Origin: Anas platyrhynchos
Lineage: Eukaryota > Chordata > Aves > Anseriformes > Anatidae
Length of the DNA: 64,000 bases
Assembly (NCBI RefSeq): GCF_047663525.1
Contig: NC_092611.1
Coordinates: forward strand, 9,275,001 to 9,339,000
Direction of reading: 5' to 3'
Below the pieces are notes generated by a model. The model saw only the letters and a list, made by a program, of their open reading frames with translations. It had not been told where the DNA came from and searched no databases. The translations under genes were made by a program, and so were the position numbers. Shown here in pieces: positions 36,297 through 48,800 of the stretch. Numbering within the stretch: position 1 is the first letter of the stretch; every line of letters begins with the position of its first letter.

Positions 36297-36556
36297 TTTA
36301 TTGTAGACAGGAGAACAATCAGTTTCTTTATCTGAAGAAGCAGATCTACAGCTAACCTGCTTGGCAGGCAGGAACTCCACACCTGCCATCAGCAGCCAGC
36401 ACTGAGCTGCTGAAGGGGGGCTCAGTACGCCTTTTCCCACCATCCCATGGCAGTTTTTATAGCTAAGCAAGAACACAGGATGGACATTTTACACGTTCAA
36501 CTATATCCACCTGTACTCAGCCAAATAAAGTCTAGGATAAAGCAGTGCAATTTATT
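36297..36556 (-). promoter_or_regulatory. Two possible MPZL3 poly(A) signals
   Basis: TTTATT (AATAAA on the minus strand) occurs at 36,297-36,302 and 36,551-36,556. Either would give MPZL3 a 3' UTR of 1.25 to 1.5 kb. A CR1 fragment on the opposite strand lies just inside the presumed UTR. Confidence 0.45.
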
Positions 36557-36670
36557 GGCAACGGCACATAAAAGCCTCCAGTAAACTTGTAACGTATGGA
36601 AGAAGACAATTTGATCGATGCCACACACCAAAAGGAAGCAAAAACCAGCAGCTCTTTAGGTATCAGAACA

Positions 36671-36788
36671 GAGCTGTGAGAGCCCCCCAGAGTACTGCAC
36701 CCAGACTGTGGAGCCCCCAGCACAAGAAAGATGTGGATCTGTTGGAGGAGGGCCAAAAAAGATGATCAGAGGGCTGGAGCACCTCTCC
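36671..36788 (+). mobile_element. CR1 LINE fragment
   Basis: The stretch contains phrases typical of bird CR1 3' sequence: ACTGCACCCAGACTGTGGAG, CCCCCAGCACAAGAAAGATG, GATGATCAGAGGGCTGGAGC and ACCTCTCCTGTGAAGA. It is about 120 bases long, lacks the CR1 3' end, and is diverged, so it is an old truncated copy. It lies antisense in the presumed MPZL3 3' UTR. Confidence 0.85.
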
Positions 36789-37808
36789 TGTGAAGAACAC
36801 AATTCTATGAATTCCACTGCTCCCTGCTATTGGGCAAGGTTGGTGGTAGAGAAAGTACGCTGTTTTTTACAGGGCAGTATTGACACATGTTTAACTGTTT
36901 CCCAAAAATCAACCATTTCACTAGAAGAGAGGAGGAACAAGACAGTTCTTCTGAACACGGAACATTCCTTGGCACAATTCCTTGAGTCAGTACTTGAGGT
37001 AGATAGGGTTACATTTCCACAGACACTAAGTCCTCATTTGCATTTCTGATTTTAAAAAATAAGTTGTATGTGAATTGTGCTTCATGTCTGCAAGTAGGAG
37101 ATGTACCCAGTAATGCAGCTGTTCAAGTAAAAAGATAAAGCTCAACAATATAAGGTAACACTGCTGTGCAGATGGCAACTTAAAGTAAGAAGACACTAGG
37201 AACAAAATGGTGATCCTGCAATTAAGTGGTAGATCAAGCCAAGAAACAATTAAAAACCAGTAGGTTCTCTTTGCTCCAAGACAAAGGATGCCATATACCA
37301 ACTCAATCAGGCTGTTCTAAGTCCTTTGCCACTATGTTGTAACAAAAATGAGAAGAATACGTTGTCAGTGCTTGACGATGAACTTAGAGAGCCAATGTGT
37401 CACTCTGGAGTAGTCTGCTCTTCAGGCAGGTTGAATTCAAGGGTGCAGGAAAGGAGGGATATCACCAACCACAGAGGAAACAAATTAGAAAGTAAACTAA
37501 GAGACGAACACTGTCAGACTGCTGGTGGGAAACAGGCTGCACAGCTGTAGGCACCGAGGTTTCTGTAGGCACTGGAGAAGGGAGGTTTCAGGAGAATTCC
37601 CCCCGCCACCCAATAAATTAGAAAGAAGCTCAAAATAATGATTTTTGAAATAGGTAAGAGTGAATTATCCCATCAGCATTATTATTCCAATATACCAAGA
37701 TGAGAACGGGTCCTTCAATCCGCATTGGTTATCCAGCAGCCTTTGTATTTTCTAGCCAAGATTTTCAGCATTGTAATTTTGTTCTTTATCCATAAATTTG
37801 ATCTCTCA

Positions 37809-40800
37809 TCAGTATGGCTCTTCCTCATCCGTGTCCTGAAGAGAGAGTATGAAGAGAGAAATTGAGACTACGTACAAAGACATGAAACAAGTAATGAATT
37901 TGACAAAAAAAAAATTAAGTCTGGTAGGCTTCAGACAAGAGCATAAATGCTTTCCAAATTGCTGGTGTGCTTCAACAAATTAGAACTGGTAGTTATATAA
38001 ACACTTGTAGCTAAGTCTGGTTGACTTACCACAGACACAGACAAATTGCCACTGGATAATCAACACATGTGATCTGTTTTAGAAGAGGTAGGAGCTAAAA
38101 CTTAAGCAAAAGACAAAGTGCAGAAAGATGTCTTCTTAAAATGCACCCCTAACTCCTGCAGAGCAGATCCAGAGCAGCACAAGCTGTTGGGTGTTTCAGC
38201 TCTGAACAGCCCTATACTCTCAGATCCCCATCATCTATTGTTCTAACCACAGTAATGATTTGATGGCATCCTCACAACCCAGCTCTGCAGCTCTCAGTTT
38301 GCAAGATGCTCAAACATAAAGCCCTACATGGGAAATCTTACCAATTTTGCAGTAATCTTAATTATGAGCAATTTTTCATCAACATTGCAATTTTAACTAT
38401 TTGGTAAAGTATTAAGCGTGAGAAAGTGTTTTACAGAAACCTCAAAAAGTAGACTCCAGAAACCTCAAAAAGTAGACTCCCTATAGTGAGTGAGATGGTG
38501 TTCAGAGAGTTGTTAAGATGAGTATCAGAACAAAGTATCAAACCAATGCCAAATTACTCAACATGAAAGCACCACAACTACGTTCAAGTTTGCCTGCTCT
38601 CAAAGGATGAGAAGACATTTTTCAACCTTCACAATCTCCATCTACTAGCACGTCTCACTGTATCTGAGGTCCCATCTTTTCCCAATCTCTCCATTTGCAC
38701 CACAGCAAAGGTACCTCCCCGCTCCCCAGCACGTCACTTGCAACAGCCTTCCCACCTCCCTTTGCAGCCCTCCCCTTTGAATAAAGCATTTTCTGCTTCC
38801 TGCATCTCTCAAAACTCGTTGCCAACACTGCTGCTCCGTAACTGCTGTAAAGAATTATAAATATTTCATACATAAATTGTATATTTGCTCATTCTACATC
38901 TATTAAAGTGTAGAAACAACCAGCACGCATCAGTCTGAAAGCTCACACATTTACTGCATTTTAAACCACTGGCATTACAACAGTGAATCAAGCAATACGT
39001 TTAAATCCTCCTTAACATACTTCCTGGCTGCGTATAGACGATGTAAAGCTGCATCTGTGGTAAGTTTGCTCTGTAGGACACCAGGTTCAAAAACAAAACC
39101 ACTCTCCAAGCAGGCATATTAGTGAGCTTACTCTGGAATGTGTCACACTTAGTGTTGGGGCTGCTAAAGCCAGCACACACACCTCAGACGTATGTTTTGC
39201 AAAATAAATACAGCAGATGGCAAACATTCAGTAGTTCCAGCACAACACATCAGATTAACAGAGGCTTGTTGTTAGGGTATAGCAAGTGAACAGAATTAGA
39301 GGACACCACCCATTTCATGAAGCAAACAAACTGAACACCCCACAAAAACAAACACGAAACCCACAAGAGTTCAGCAGGACTCTGTTGTGACCAATGCGTT
39401 CTAAGAAGGGAGACCTCTAAGAAAGTCAAGGCAGCACGCTACCATCTGCACAGAAACAGGGTAAAGAAGCGTGCCTGCCTCCACACCTCACCATAGCCCT
39501 GCCAGACCCCAAACTGGTTATGTAGAGCCTTTATAGAAGCTACACAGTATAGCGGTTAGCACTTAAAATTCTTAATATTTGTATTGAAATGTCAGCTTCC
39601 ATTTAAAATCAAAAGAAAAGAAAAAAAAAATCAGTTTGGGGGATCTCGGGACAGCTCCCACTGCCAGTAATGCACCCTGACCAGCAGTTCTTATCCCCGA
39701 TAGCCAAAATGTGGAAATCACCATGGAGCATAAGCATAGCCAACTGGGACTGTTCTCCAAAGCCCAGAGAAATTATCAACAGCTCTGTTTGCTGCTCGTG
39801 CACCTCCTCTGAGCGCTGATCTTGACAAAACCACTTATGAAAATAGCAACTTTCACTTACCACACAGTTCAAACACCAAGCTTTCAGTCTCCCTGAGCAG
39901 GTGTCTGTGTGTTCAGACCTGGAGAACAAACATAGGATGAAGATGGACTTTTCCCCACCACCACACACTAATATTTCCTATGGACTATGAATTCTACTTC
40001 TCCCACACTGCCTTGTGGCTCTGCATAACAAACCTCCAAAGAATTGAGAGTGTCAGGTCTCTTTTTTCAAAAGCAGACATTTCATATAACAAGTGCCATG
40101 AAGAATGTAAGAGGTGCTTTTTGGCTGGAAAATCTTACCACAATAAATCAAAACGTTGTATTAAAAGTCCAGTCCTAAAATTTAGCACAGAATGAATTGT
40201 TTGCAAAACCAGGTGTAACTCCAGCAGTTTACTGCTCTCACTACAATAGCATAGTGACCCTTCACAACACACAATCCTCTCCAATTCAGATGGAAATCCA
40301 GTCTCCAGAGCCTGTTCAGGACTTGTCACCTGTGCTCAGGCCATCACTGAGGGAACCAGATAGCATTATGCTGTTTGTTTCATTGCTACTGATCTTTCAT
40401 ACCAAAACACAACCCATAAAGCCCACAAAAGCAAAATATCTTTTGCTGATTTAAGCAAAATAAATCTGACTGCAGAAGTGAAAGACTACCCAACCCTAAA
40501 CTGCTTCAGTTCCATGGCTTCATGCCGTTGACAGAAAAAGGGCTGTACTGCACTTACTTTATGCTCCAACACATAGATTTTCCAAAGGTTTCTACTCACT
40601 AGCTAAATTATGCTCACAGAGAGGAAGATCTCAGTGGCCAACCTGCAGATGCTGACAGCCATGAAATGAAGGACAGTGAGGAATCATTGGCCAAGGTGGA
40701 AAAACAGGCTTTAGGTTCCAGACAGAACTTACTCATCAGACACTTCAATAGAGGATTTCTTGCAGCCCGATTTTTTTTTCTCCTTTAGCACTCCAGATTT

Positions 40801-43592
40801 CCTTCCCAACCTCACCAACATCAGAATGACCACAATGATGGAAGGGAGAAATACTAAAATGGACAGCAGCACCGCTGAAGTCAGCTGGAAGGAAAAGCCT
40901 GCGGGATGGACAAAGAACAGAGCAGCTGTAACAGTAGTGAAATTCTGCTTTCTGAAGTCTCTGAGAAAAACATTCACCCAGGAAGGACTGACAGCCTTTT
41001 CATACACAGCCCAGGGCTGGTAAATTTGAAACAACTTGTCTTGGAATCTGTAGGACCCTTATTACCTATCCAGCACAGGAGGATGGTTTTTTTTATATGC
41101 AAAAAACTCCAAAGGTGGGCAGATGATGACATAGCTTTGTCAGCATGTCCAAGCTTCAGATTTGGGGTAGTTCTCACACGCAGAGCAGACAAGGAAATGA
41201 AGTATTACTAAGAATCAGAGTTTGTGGTGTGATAGTATTTTTAGACCAGTACTTCCCCAAAATCTCACTTGTTCTATTGACACAATATTTGGAGACTGGA
41301 ATTCCTGAACAAGGATGGATTTTTGATTTGTTATCAGCACAGCTTCCTCCATTCCTTCCTGCCCCCAATAAATTCAGTGGTTCTCTATGTATTTAGTACA
41401 GAATGAAGGGCTGAGGTAATTCCTGCTGTAATTCTTACATGGAAATCCAGGGAATCAATTTCCTGTGCAATGCTCCAATTTTTAAGGTTCTGACGAAGCT
41501 ACAATGCAGCTGTATCACACAAGTGAGAACGCTATGAAATGGAGGCTTACCCCTCTCCGTAACTATCAGCACTGTCTGGGGAATGTTGTGGTACACATCT
41601 GGAGGATTCTTCACACTGCAGATGAACGTCCCATTGTCACTCATCACAGGGCTTTGGATAGCAATGGAAGCATCACCCTTGGCAACGTTCCCAACCCAGG
41701 ATATCCTGTCTTTGAACTTCCCCACTGTTGTTGGGTAGGCAACAGACTGATAATGAAAAATCTAAAAGAAGGGGAAGACAATAATTGCTCTAGTAAAACA
41801 CTCTACAAAGAAACCAAACTACTTTTTGTATTGTAAACATAAAGGAAGGCATATTAACAAGTCAGAAAGAATAGCTTGCAGACAGGAGACTCTCCAAGTT
41901 CCTATCTGATAATTCTGAATCTGTCCCATTTCATTAGAACTCCAAAGCTTTTATCTACCAGCCATGACACTGACATATGTCATCATCACCCTTCTGACAA
42001 GCTTGTTCCCCTCTGGAAATCTGCGGCTGAGAAGCTGAGTCTGTTCCTTGAGTCACGCAAGACAGAGCACGGCAGTTCTTCAGCATTTGCTTCTTGCACT
42101 TTGGCACTTCCTGCCTGACTATTGAAGACCTGACAGACATTTCATACGGGCAGCTCCCTTTTACCTCAGATACAGGGACACCACTATGAGTTCACACTCT
42201 CCAGGAAGCGTTAGTCACTGGTAAACTGTAAAGATACACATTTTCTGTTTGTGCCTTGGATGAGAGGCTTCCAGCCGCCTTTTCGATTTGTGTATTTATG
42301 CTTATATTTCAAAATGCTGCTGCCAAGAGAAGTAGCAGCCCATAAACCTCAGAGGCTGTCATCATGACTGTCTTCAGAGTGTCATTGCACACGTTTTTAC
42401 CACTCCAAGGTAAAATCAGGAGTAGATTGCATCACAGAATTAATAGGGCATAGCTGCCTTCAAGAAAACTCCCACTCAAATGTTTTACAGTCATTCTATG
42501 TACAGCTGTAGTGTACAATGCAGTGCTTGTGTCAAAACCCAAAGGTCTGCATCATCACCTCTGTGCTAGTACACCTTTACATTGGATACTTTTTGCCCAA
42601 AGGACACTAAAACAATTTCTGATGGGAAAGAAGGCAACAAGCAGAATCCCGCACTTCAAAGTGAGGAATAAGCGCAGCAGGGCAAACGGGGAAAAGATAC
42701 CATCAGATTTTCAACGTGCACAGAGACCTGGTCAATCTTCAGTACAAAAAGATTCCCTCCTTCACTTACTGTCTCCATCTGACCACCCGTGAGGGGCCGG
42801 TACGTCCAGTCCACTGTCAGACTCTCGGTGATGGGAGAGCTGGATTTGAACGTGCACGTCAGCTGTACTTTTTCACCAACGAAAGCTCGCACTTTAGAGC
42901 TGGCTTTAATATCCAGGGACAAAGCATTGCAGATACCTTTTGGAACAAACACAAAAGACAAGGATTAGGTGGTTGTTATTTGTGAGGCACGGGAGTGACG
43001 GTGCCCCGATCACACCGATGGATGTGCAGCTTAACCCCAGGCTGAAGAGGGAAGCACAGTAGTGACCGCCACCCCCATAACAAAATTAAAGCAAAGCAGA
43101 TCACTTCCCTAATCTATTCTTCATGGGACTGCAATGAGCCTCAAGAAGTATTTATCTGGAAAATACCCCCAAAAGCGTACAGAGCTTTAGCCGTGGAGGT
43201 AAGGAAGTTTTAGAGGGAAGAAACTGATTCAGCCAGCCTGCTGAGGAAGTGCAAGCTGCTAGATTTAGTCCTGACAAATAAAAATATTTTTTTTAAAAAA
43301 TAGTATTGACAAAAAACAATCCTGCCAGTTGGAAATGTTAATATCTCAAGTGCGGAGAGCAGAGAGGGGAATAAGGTGGCACGGGAGCGGAGCGCAGGGT
43401 GAGGAAAGCAAGTCCCGCAGCCCCCATCCGCGCCGTGCCCCGGCCGGGGGCGGCCCCACACCGCCCCTCCGCAGCTCTCTGCCCCCCGGAGGAGGAGAAG
43501 AAACCCGCCCCGGCCCCGTTACCGAGCAGGATCAGGGCCCCCCGCGGGAGGACAAGGCCGCCAGCGGCCGCCGCCGCCCCGCCGCCCCGCAT
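37809..43592 (-). CDS. MPZL3: MPZL3, myelin protein zero-like 3
   Basis: Exons on the minus strand: 43592-43523, 42936-42770, 41761-41551, 40898-40733, 39918-39861, 37835-37809; phases 1,0,1,2,0; 232 residues (human 235). Start MRGGGAAAAAGGLVLPRGALILLG is a signal peptide. The V-type Ig domain shows GEKVQLTCTFKSS, LTVDWTYRPL, FHYQSVAYPTT, KDRISWVGNVAKGDASI and DNGTFICSVKNPPDVYHNIP, very close to human. The transmembrane part is SAVLLSILVFLPSIIVVILM, then LVRLGRKSG and KKSSIEVSDE, as in human. The tail is split over a 58-nt exon (SEHTDTCSGRLKAWCLNCV) and a 27-nt last exon (DTDEEEPY, stop), which correspond to human ...CVRCAECLDSDYEETY. MPZL3 is a single-pass adhesion-type membrane protein linked in mice to skin, hair and lipid metabolism. 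The last two small exons are inferred from phase and their match to the human tail; the first four are secure. Confidence 0.95.
38435..38480. repeat. Perfect 23-bp tandem duplication
   Basis: AGAAACCTCAAAAAGTAGAC plus TCC occurs twice back to back (38,435-38,457 and 38,458-38,480) without a mismatch, within the last MPZL3 intron. The identity points to a very recent duplication. Confidence 0.9.
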
Positions 43593-43760
43593 GGCGCTCA
43601 GCGCCGCAACATGGCGGCTCACCTGCCCAGGTGAGGGCGGGGGCCGCCCCAAGATGGCCGCGCCGCGTCGCCATGGCCACGGGGCCTCGCCTCGCAGCCG
43701 GGGACGGGGCCCAGCAGGGCTCGCCGAGAATACCGCGGTGCCCCTTTCTGTTTTGGGGTG
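43380..43760 (-). promoter_or_regulatory. CpG-island promoter of MPZL3, with YY1-like sites
   Basis: A short, sharply bounded GC- and CpG-rich patch in AT-richer surroundings, centred on the MPZL3 start codon. It holds a consensus YY1 element AACATGGCGGC at about 43,609-43,619 and related AAGATGGC and CCATGGCC motifs nearby on the plus strand. There is no TATA box. It lies only about 200 bases upstream of the 3' flank of MPZL2. Confidence 0.7.
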
Positions 43761-43815
43761 GTTTGTTACTTCTTTGGGTACTTTTCAACCCGGGGAAAAC
43801 AAACAAACAAACATA

Positions 43816-43816
<1 letters not shown>

Positions 43817-43856
<40 letters not shown>
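43817..43856. repeat. A40 tract (T40 on the minus strand)
   Basis: About 40 consecutive A on the plus strand, preceded by AAAC repeats. It lies between the MPZL3 CpG island and the MPZL2 poly(A) signal. No retroposed gene body precedes it on the plus strand, so I treat it as a simple repeat. Its length is likely to be unstable in copying and sequencing. Confidence 0.9.
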
Positions 43857-43857
<1 letters not shown>

Positions 43858-43967
43858 ACGAGTTTCACGAGTTTTTGTTTTGTTTTGATGTGCCGAGTTC
43901 GCAGTAGGACAGTGACTTCCTTCAGTGTCAACCATTTAGTTCCACTCGCTTTTATCCACAAACCATG

Positions 43968-43973
43968 TTTATT
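43968..43973 (-). promoter_or_regulatory. Probable MPZL2 poly(A) signal
   Basis: TTTATT on the plus strand, AATAAA on the minus strand, in the context CATAAATAAACATGG. It would give MPZL2 a 3' UTR of about 1.85 kb ending near 43,950, some 360 bases from the MPZL3 start codon. Confidence 0.55.
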
Positions 43974-44035
43974 TATGACGAACATAATAGAAGACAATAT
44001 TGTACAAACAGATAATGTGGCCAGCACATTACAGG

Positions 44036-44082
44036 TAGAGTTACACAGTCATAAAGTTAGAGTTACAAAGTCATAAAGTTAG
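44036..44082. repeat. Short tandem duplication in MPZL2 3' UTR
   Basis: The unit TTAGAGTTACAAAGTCATAAAG is present about twice in direct tandem, with one or two differences (ACACAGTC against ACAAAGTC). It lies within the presumed 3' UTR of MPZL2. Confidence 0.8.
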
Positions 44083-45804
44083 TTTTTAAACAAAGAGGCT
44101 GATGCTTTGTTTTAGCGCTGGTTAAATACAGTAATAGCTCAATGGTTTTAATGATTTTTGGCTTTATTTGCCTTGGATAGATAAAGTCAACGGAAAAACA
44201 GGGTATGTGTTAAGTAAGATTGAACACAGGAGTAAGGTGTGCTGACGGCAGCCTGGGGCAGTAAACAGCATCCAGAGAAATACTGGTGGTAGTGTTTTTG
44301 GAAGCCTGGTACAATGCTGGCAGCCACCGAGTGCTGTTTTTGAAGTGAACTTGAGTGTGGCAGCACCCCATTATCACTTGCTCAGGGCAGCCTCCAGGGC
44401 TGCTACTGCCAGCCCCCGTCCCAGGGCACCGCAGCGGGATGCGCAGGTCTGCTGGGTCAGGGCAAGAGGCATCGCACCTCACAGCTTGTCCTCCACCAGG
44501 AATAATGGGGAGAAGCAGGACCAGAGAAACAGAAGGAAAGGAGGGCAGTCTGGGGTGCACCAGGAGAAGGGGAATGAGAGAAGGGGAGCTGCCAAAGTAC
44601 ATGGCCACGCTTTGCACAGTGGAAGGCAGTCTTTGCTGCTGTCACATTTACAAAGTGTACTGAAGTTGAGAAAGACCAATATAAAAACACACCCACAGGG
44701 AAATGTGACCCCTAATAAGAAACAGCATACATTCAGAAACACTTTCCACTTAAAGTGTTCTTTCTGCAAAAAGACAATAAAAGTTGTAGCAGCTAGCGGC
44801 CCCTCTGATCCCTCACCTAGCTAGTCATCCTCTTAGTGACATCAAACAGGTTTTTGAGGGTGGAAAAATTGGGCACCACAAATGTACCTTTCAAATTTTA
44901 AGGTGCAAGAGTGTGTCTGCTCAGACACAGCAAATACTCAGTCTGCTGTCGTAGCATTATGTTGACTTTGTTTACTTCTGTGATTTTTTCATCTTCAGAG
45001 CCTATTTGTTCACGTTCAACAGCTGTGAAGATTAAGTAAACTTCCTTGTTCATGGGGCAAGTTCCTCCTGTTTCGCTTCAATGAAGGAAATAACACTTTA
45101 CAACTTATGTTAATGTCACCCTATTTTCTTGCAAGAATTTCAGGTCGAGCAGGGATACCACACTTGCAGCATCAGGCGTCTGTAATTCAGCTTTGTTCTA
45201 ACATCCAAAATTACAAGCTCTCACCATCTGCTTCAGAAGTACCTAAGAAGAAAGATTATAAGAAAAACAAAACAGATTGATTACTCAGGATTATTGTTGA
45301 AAATAAACATAGTAGAGGCATCTGCTGACCTCAGAAATTGAGTGGTTAAAAATTAGGCTGAGATATTTCAGCGAAGCCAGCAAATCTGGAAAGAGTTTCA
45401 GTCTTCCTGTAGCAATTTAAAATAAAGATTAAATGAATCCCAACATAGATTCAAAACTAGTGAAAGGAAATTAATTCATTTCTCCATCCACACAGCAGAC
45501 AAAGCTATGGAAAACAGCAATAACGGCTTTCCTACAATGATAGGAAACATCATTGCACCTCAACAATAAGGTGGAGTAATCACTCCCATGGTTAAGAGGC
45601 AGTTATGTTGCCCCTGCTTGTTCAGTTTCAGTCTCTCTCTGAAGGCTCCTCAAAAGCAATATGTGACTATGGTCTCAGTTGTTCATGTTCATGGCTACCA
45701 TGGCCTGCTGACTGTGAACATAAGTGAAATGTTTAAGTAACACGAAAGCATTAACTAGAGAATGTTTGAATAGATACCTGCATTGTATATACTATCAAAG
45801 ACCT

Positions 45805-48800
45805 CTAGTCTTCTAATGGAGTAGCTTCCTTTTCTTCTCTGATCTTCAGCTTCTCCTTTTCTCTACTATTAAAAAAAAAAAAAATCAGCATCAGATATCC
45901 TGAGCAGCTGTCAGGTTCTGAGTTATATATAACATACATAATATACAACAAGAAGTTATGCAGGCTCCTCCTCACATGAGGAGCTACCTCGAAAGGCAAG
46001 AGCAAAACAAGGACTGCAAACTTCATTCATCCTGGGGCTCTGTTCTGACTGCAAGTAAGCAGCCAATTATTGCTAATTGTGTTAGCAGTTTGCATTGTAG
46101 ATGCTTAGTGCAGGGTCCAAGCCAATGAATCAGAGTGGCCATGAAGATATATTTGACAAGCTTTCACAGAAGCCTTTCTCTTTCTCTCCTCTTTGTCCTT
46201 ACAGTTCAGTATCTGACACCTCGGTCGTCTTCTCTTGCTGTTTCTTCCGATGGTGTCGACATATAATCACAATTGTCACCACAATGATCATCAGAGCACA
46301 TGCAGACCCAATGGCGATGGCAAGGAAGTGGATTTCTGAGAAATGCACTGCATGGAGAGAAACAGGTAAATGAACAAGAGGGACACACTGAGCGCTCCTG
46401 GTATTAGGCTGGGTACCTCTATCCATGAACATAACCTTTTCTTAAGCTCCTTTTTCTGTTATATCCATGAACTTTCCTCATGCTTTCTCCTTATAATCTT
46501 TTTGCTTCCATGCATTTTTCCAAGTGTGCAGGAAGACCTGCCAATGTTTTGCACTGGCTAAACTCATAACCCCTGGTGGGGTTCTTGGCCTCTCACCTTT
46601 CTGCACAACTCTGAGTCGCACTTCACCAATTGTGCCATCAACGTCTGGTGGGTTCTTCACCTGGCAGGTGAATGTCCCATTGTCAGTGGGCTGTAAATTC
46701 CAGATAACAATGGAAACATCATAACGCTCAATATTGCCATCCCAAGTGGCTCGCCCTTTGAACCGTCCAGCAGACAGCTTGTAGGGCTCCTTGAGGTAAT
46801 AAAATACCTACAAAAAAGAAAGAAAGAAAGAAACTGTCATTCCTGTGTTTTTGTACAGTGTTTCTGATGTAAGCAGCAATGTGAAAGGCACCAGCTAAGC
46901 CTGTGTTCTGCGGTCTTTCAGTTATACTGCAGTACTTGTTGATCTGCTTACCCTGCCATGTTGGCCAAAGAAAATTGTAAGTCATAAGGTGCAGGATGTT
47001 AACTAAGACCGGATTCACCTGTAAGCATGTGCAGTTTCATCAGGCCGAAAATCTTTTAACCCTGATTTCCCAAAACTAAATATAAAAATTGTTTCTTGAA
47101 CCAGGTTGTGTAAACAAAACTTCTTGCTTAGAGTAATCCTTATGAACTGCAGAGAAAAGGGCCAAGATGTACTTACTCCTGTGTTTTGGCTGTGCTTGCC
47201 CACACCAGCACCTGGGATTGTTACCCAGCCAGTGCTGGGCCCTAGGAGTGGTTTATTTGAGCAAGTGAGCATCAATGAAATGAAGCATAGAGGTCTCACT
47301 CACTGGCTCATGCGAGCTCAGGTCCTCAGGCTGGAAGTTCCACGTCACTGACAGCTGTGGGCTAATAGGGCTGCTGCTGGAGAAGGTGCATTTTAAACGT
47401 AGGTTAGTGCCATTCACAGCATCCACCTCCCTGGAAGTGTAAACTTCGAGGGCTGTGACGGGCCACAGTGCTGCAGAGAAAACAGCAAAGGGTTAGAGGT
47501 AAACAAAACTACTGTTTAGAGTAAAATCATCACTTATCTTTGTTTGATCTATGCAGGAGTCTGCTTTATCCTTGGTAATGTTTAACCTAACATTCAAATC
47601 CCATAGATTTAATTACTGAGGGAGGTAGTCCTGCTTACGCAGAATCCAAAAGATCCCATGTGCTTCAAGGTTTTCGCCAGCTGATATGCAGGTTGCACAG
47701 TGCTCATTTCACTGGAGCTTCCTTTCATCTGTATTGCTGCTACAATGCTTCCTTTGTAGTTTCGTGGCTGCACAGTTAAACACTGACAGATCTGATCCCT
47801 AGCTGAGAAGGGACCACTGAGAGGGACTCTCCTATAGGAACAATACACCTTGGTTTGTTTTCTGGGGGAAATGTCTCCTTCAGGCATGAGCAAACAACAT
47901 CTAGGAGGTACACTTGTAAATGGCAGCCCTCCTGCAATATGCTCCTGAGTAGCACTAAAGATGCAGTATAACTTCATGTGTTAGTCCTCATCACATGATG
48001 GCAGGTGATTTACACTCTATTGCAATCAGTTCCCCACCCAGATTTCTCCAGAAAACCATCTCTTTTTGTCCAAGAAGCATTGCTAAACACCTACGAATGG
48101 TTGCCATCTCCCATCCCAGAACTTTCTTTTATAGGCTTTGTATTTTGTATTTGTATTTTGTGGCACAGATACCATGGTGAAAACTGCCCTTATTTATGTA
48201 AGTGTCTGTTGAGAAGGTTAATAACACCACTGGACAATTATAGGGAAAGCAGGTTGAGGAATTCCACAGGAGATCATGGAGGTGAATCTGTGTTTGCTTG
48301 TCAAAGAAACATCCTCTCCTAAGCAAACCACCACAGCTGCTGCTTTAAAAGTAAGTTAACATCAAGGTAGCCTACCTAGAAAGAGATGAGCAAGAGGGAA
48401 CATAAAGACACTGAAAGGAAAATGAAAAATACGAAAACAAAAAGGCCTCTGAAGTGGCCAGATGTTGTACCTCTGGGTTAGTGGGATAATTTCCACCAAA
48501 CAGCAGTGCCAATTGAAAAATCTTGCTACTCCTGCTCTGGAAGGGGACAGTCTTCCCTGTTCCTGATAATATACTCCCCTTACTTTCCCTTTACCCATTT
48601 ATAGAAGGAAAAAAAAAACCTACTAACAGAGGACAAAAAATAATAATTTCCTGTTACTTTAGGAAGATGAATTAACTTACCCCAGTGTGACTCAGGGATA
48701 AAATAGCTTATCTGGGGTTGTAAAATATGGATTCGTGGCAAATTAATACATTTCCTCTATCTGAAAACAACTCATAGCCAAAGAATTTCTTGACAAATAA

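Noticed and set aside
43817-43856. Poly(A) tail of a processed retrocopy
   Set aside because: The sequence before the A-run is MPZL3 CpG-island and AAAC simple repeat, with no gene body and no clear target-site duplication.
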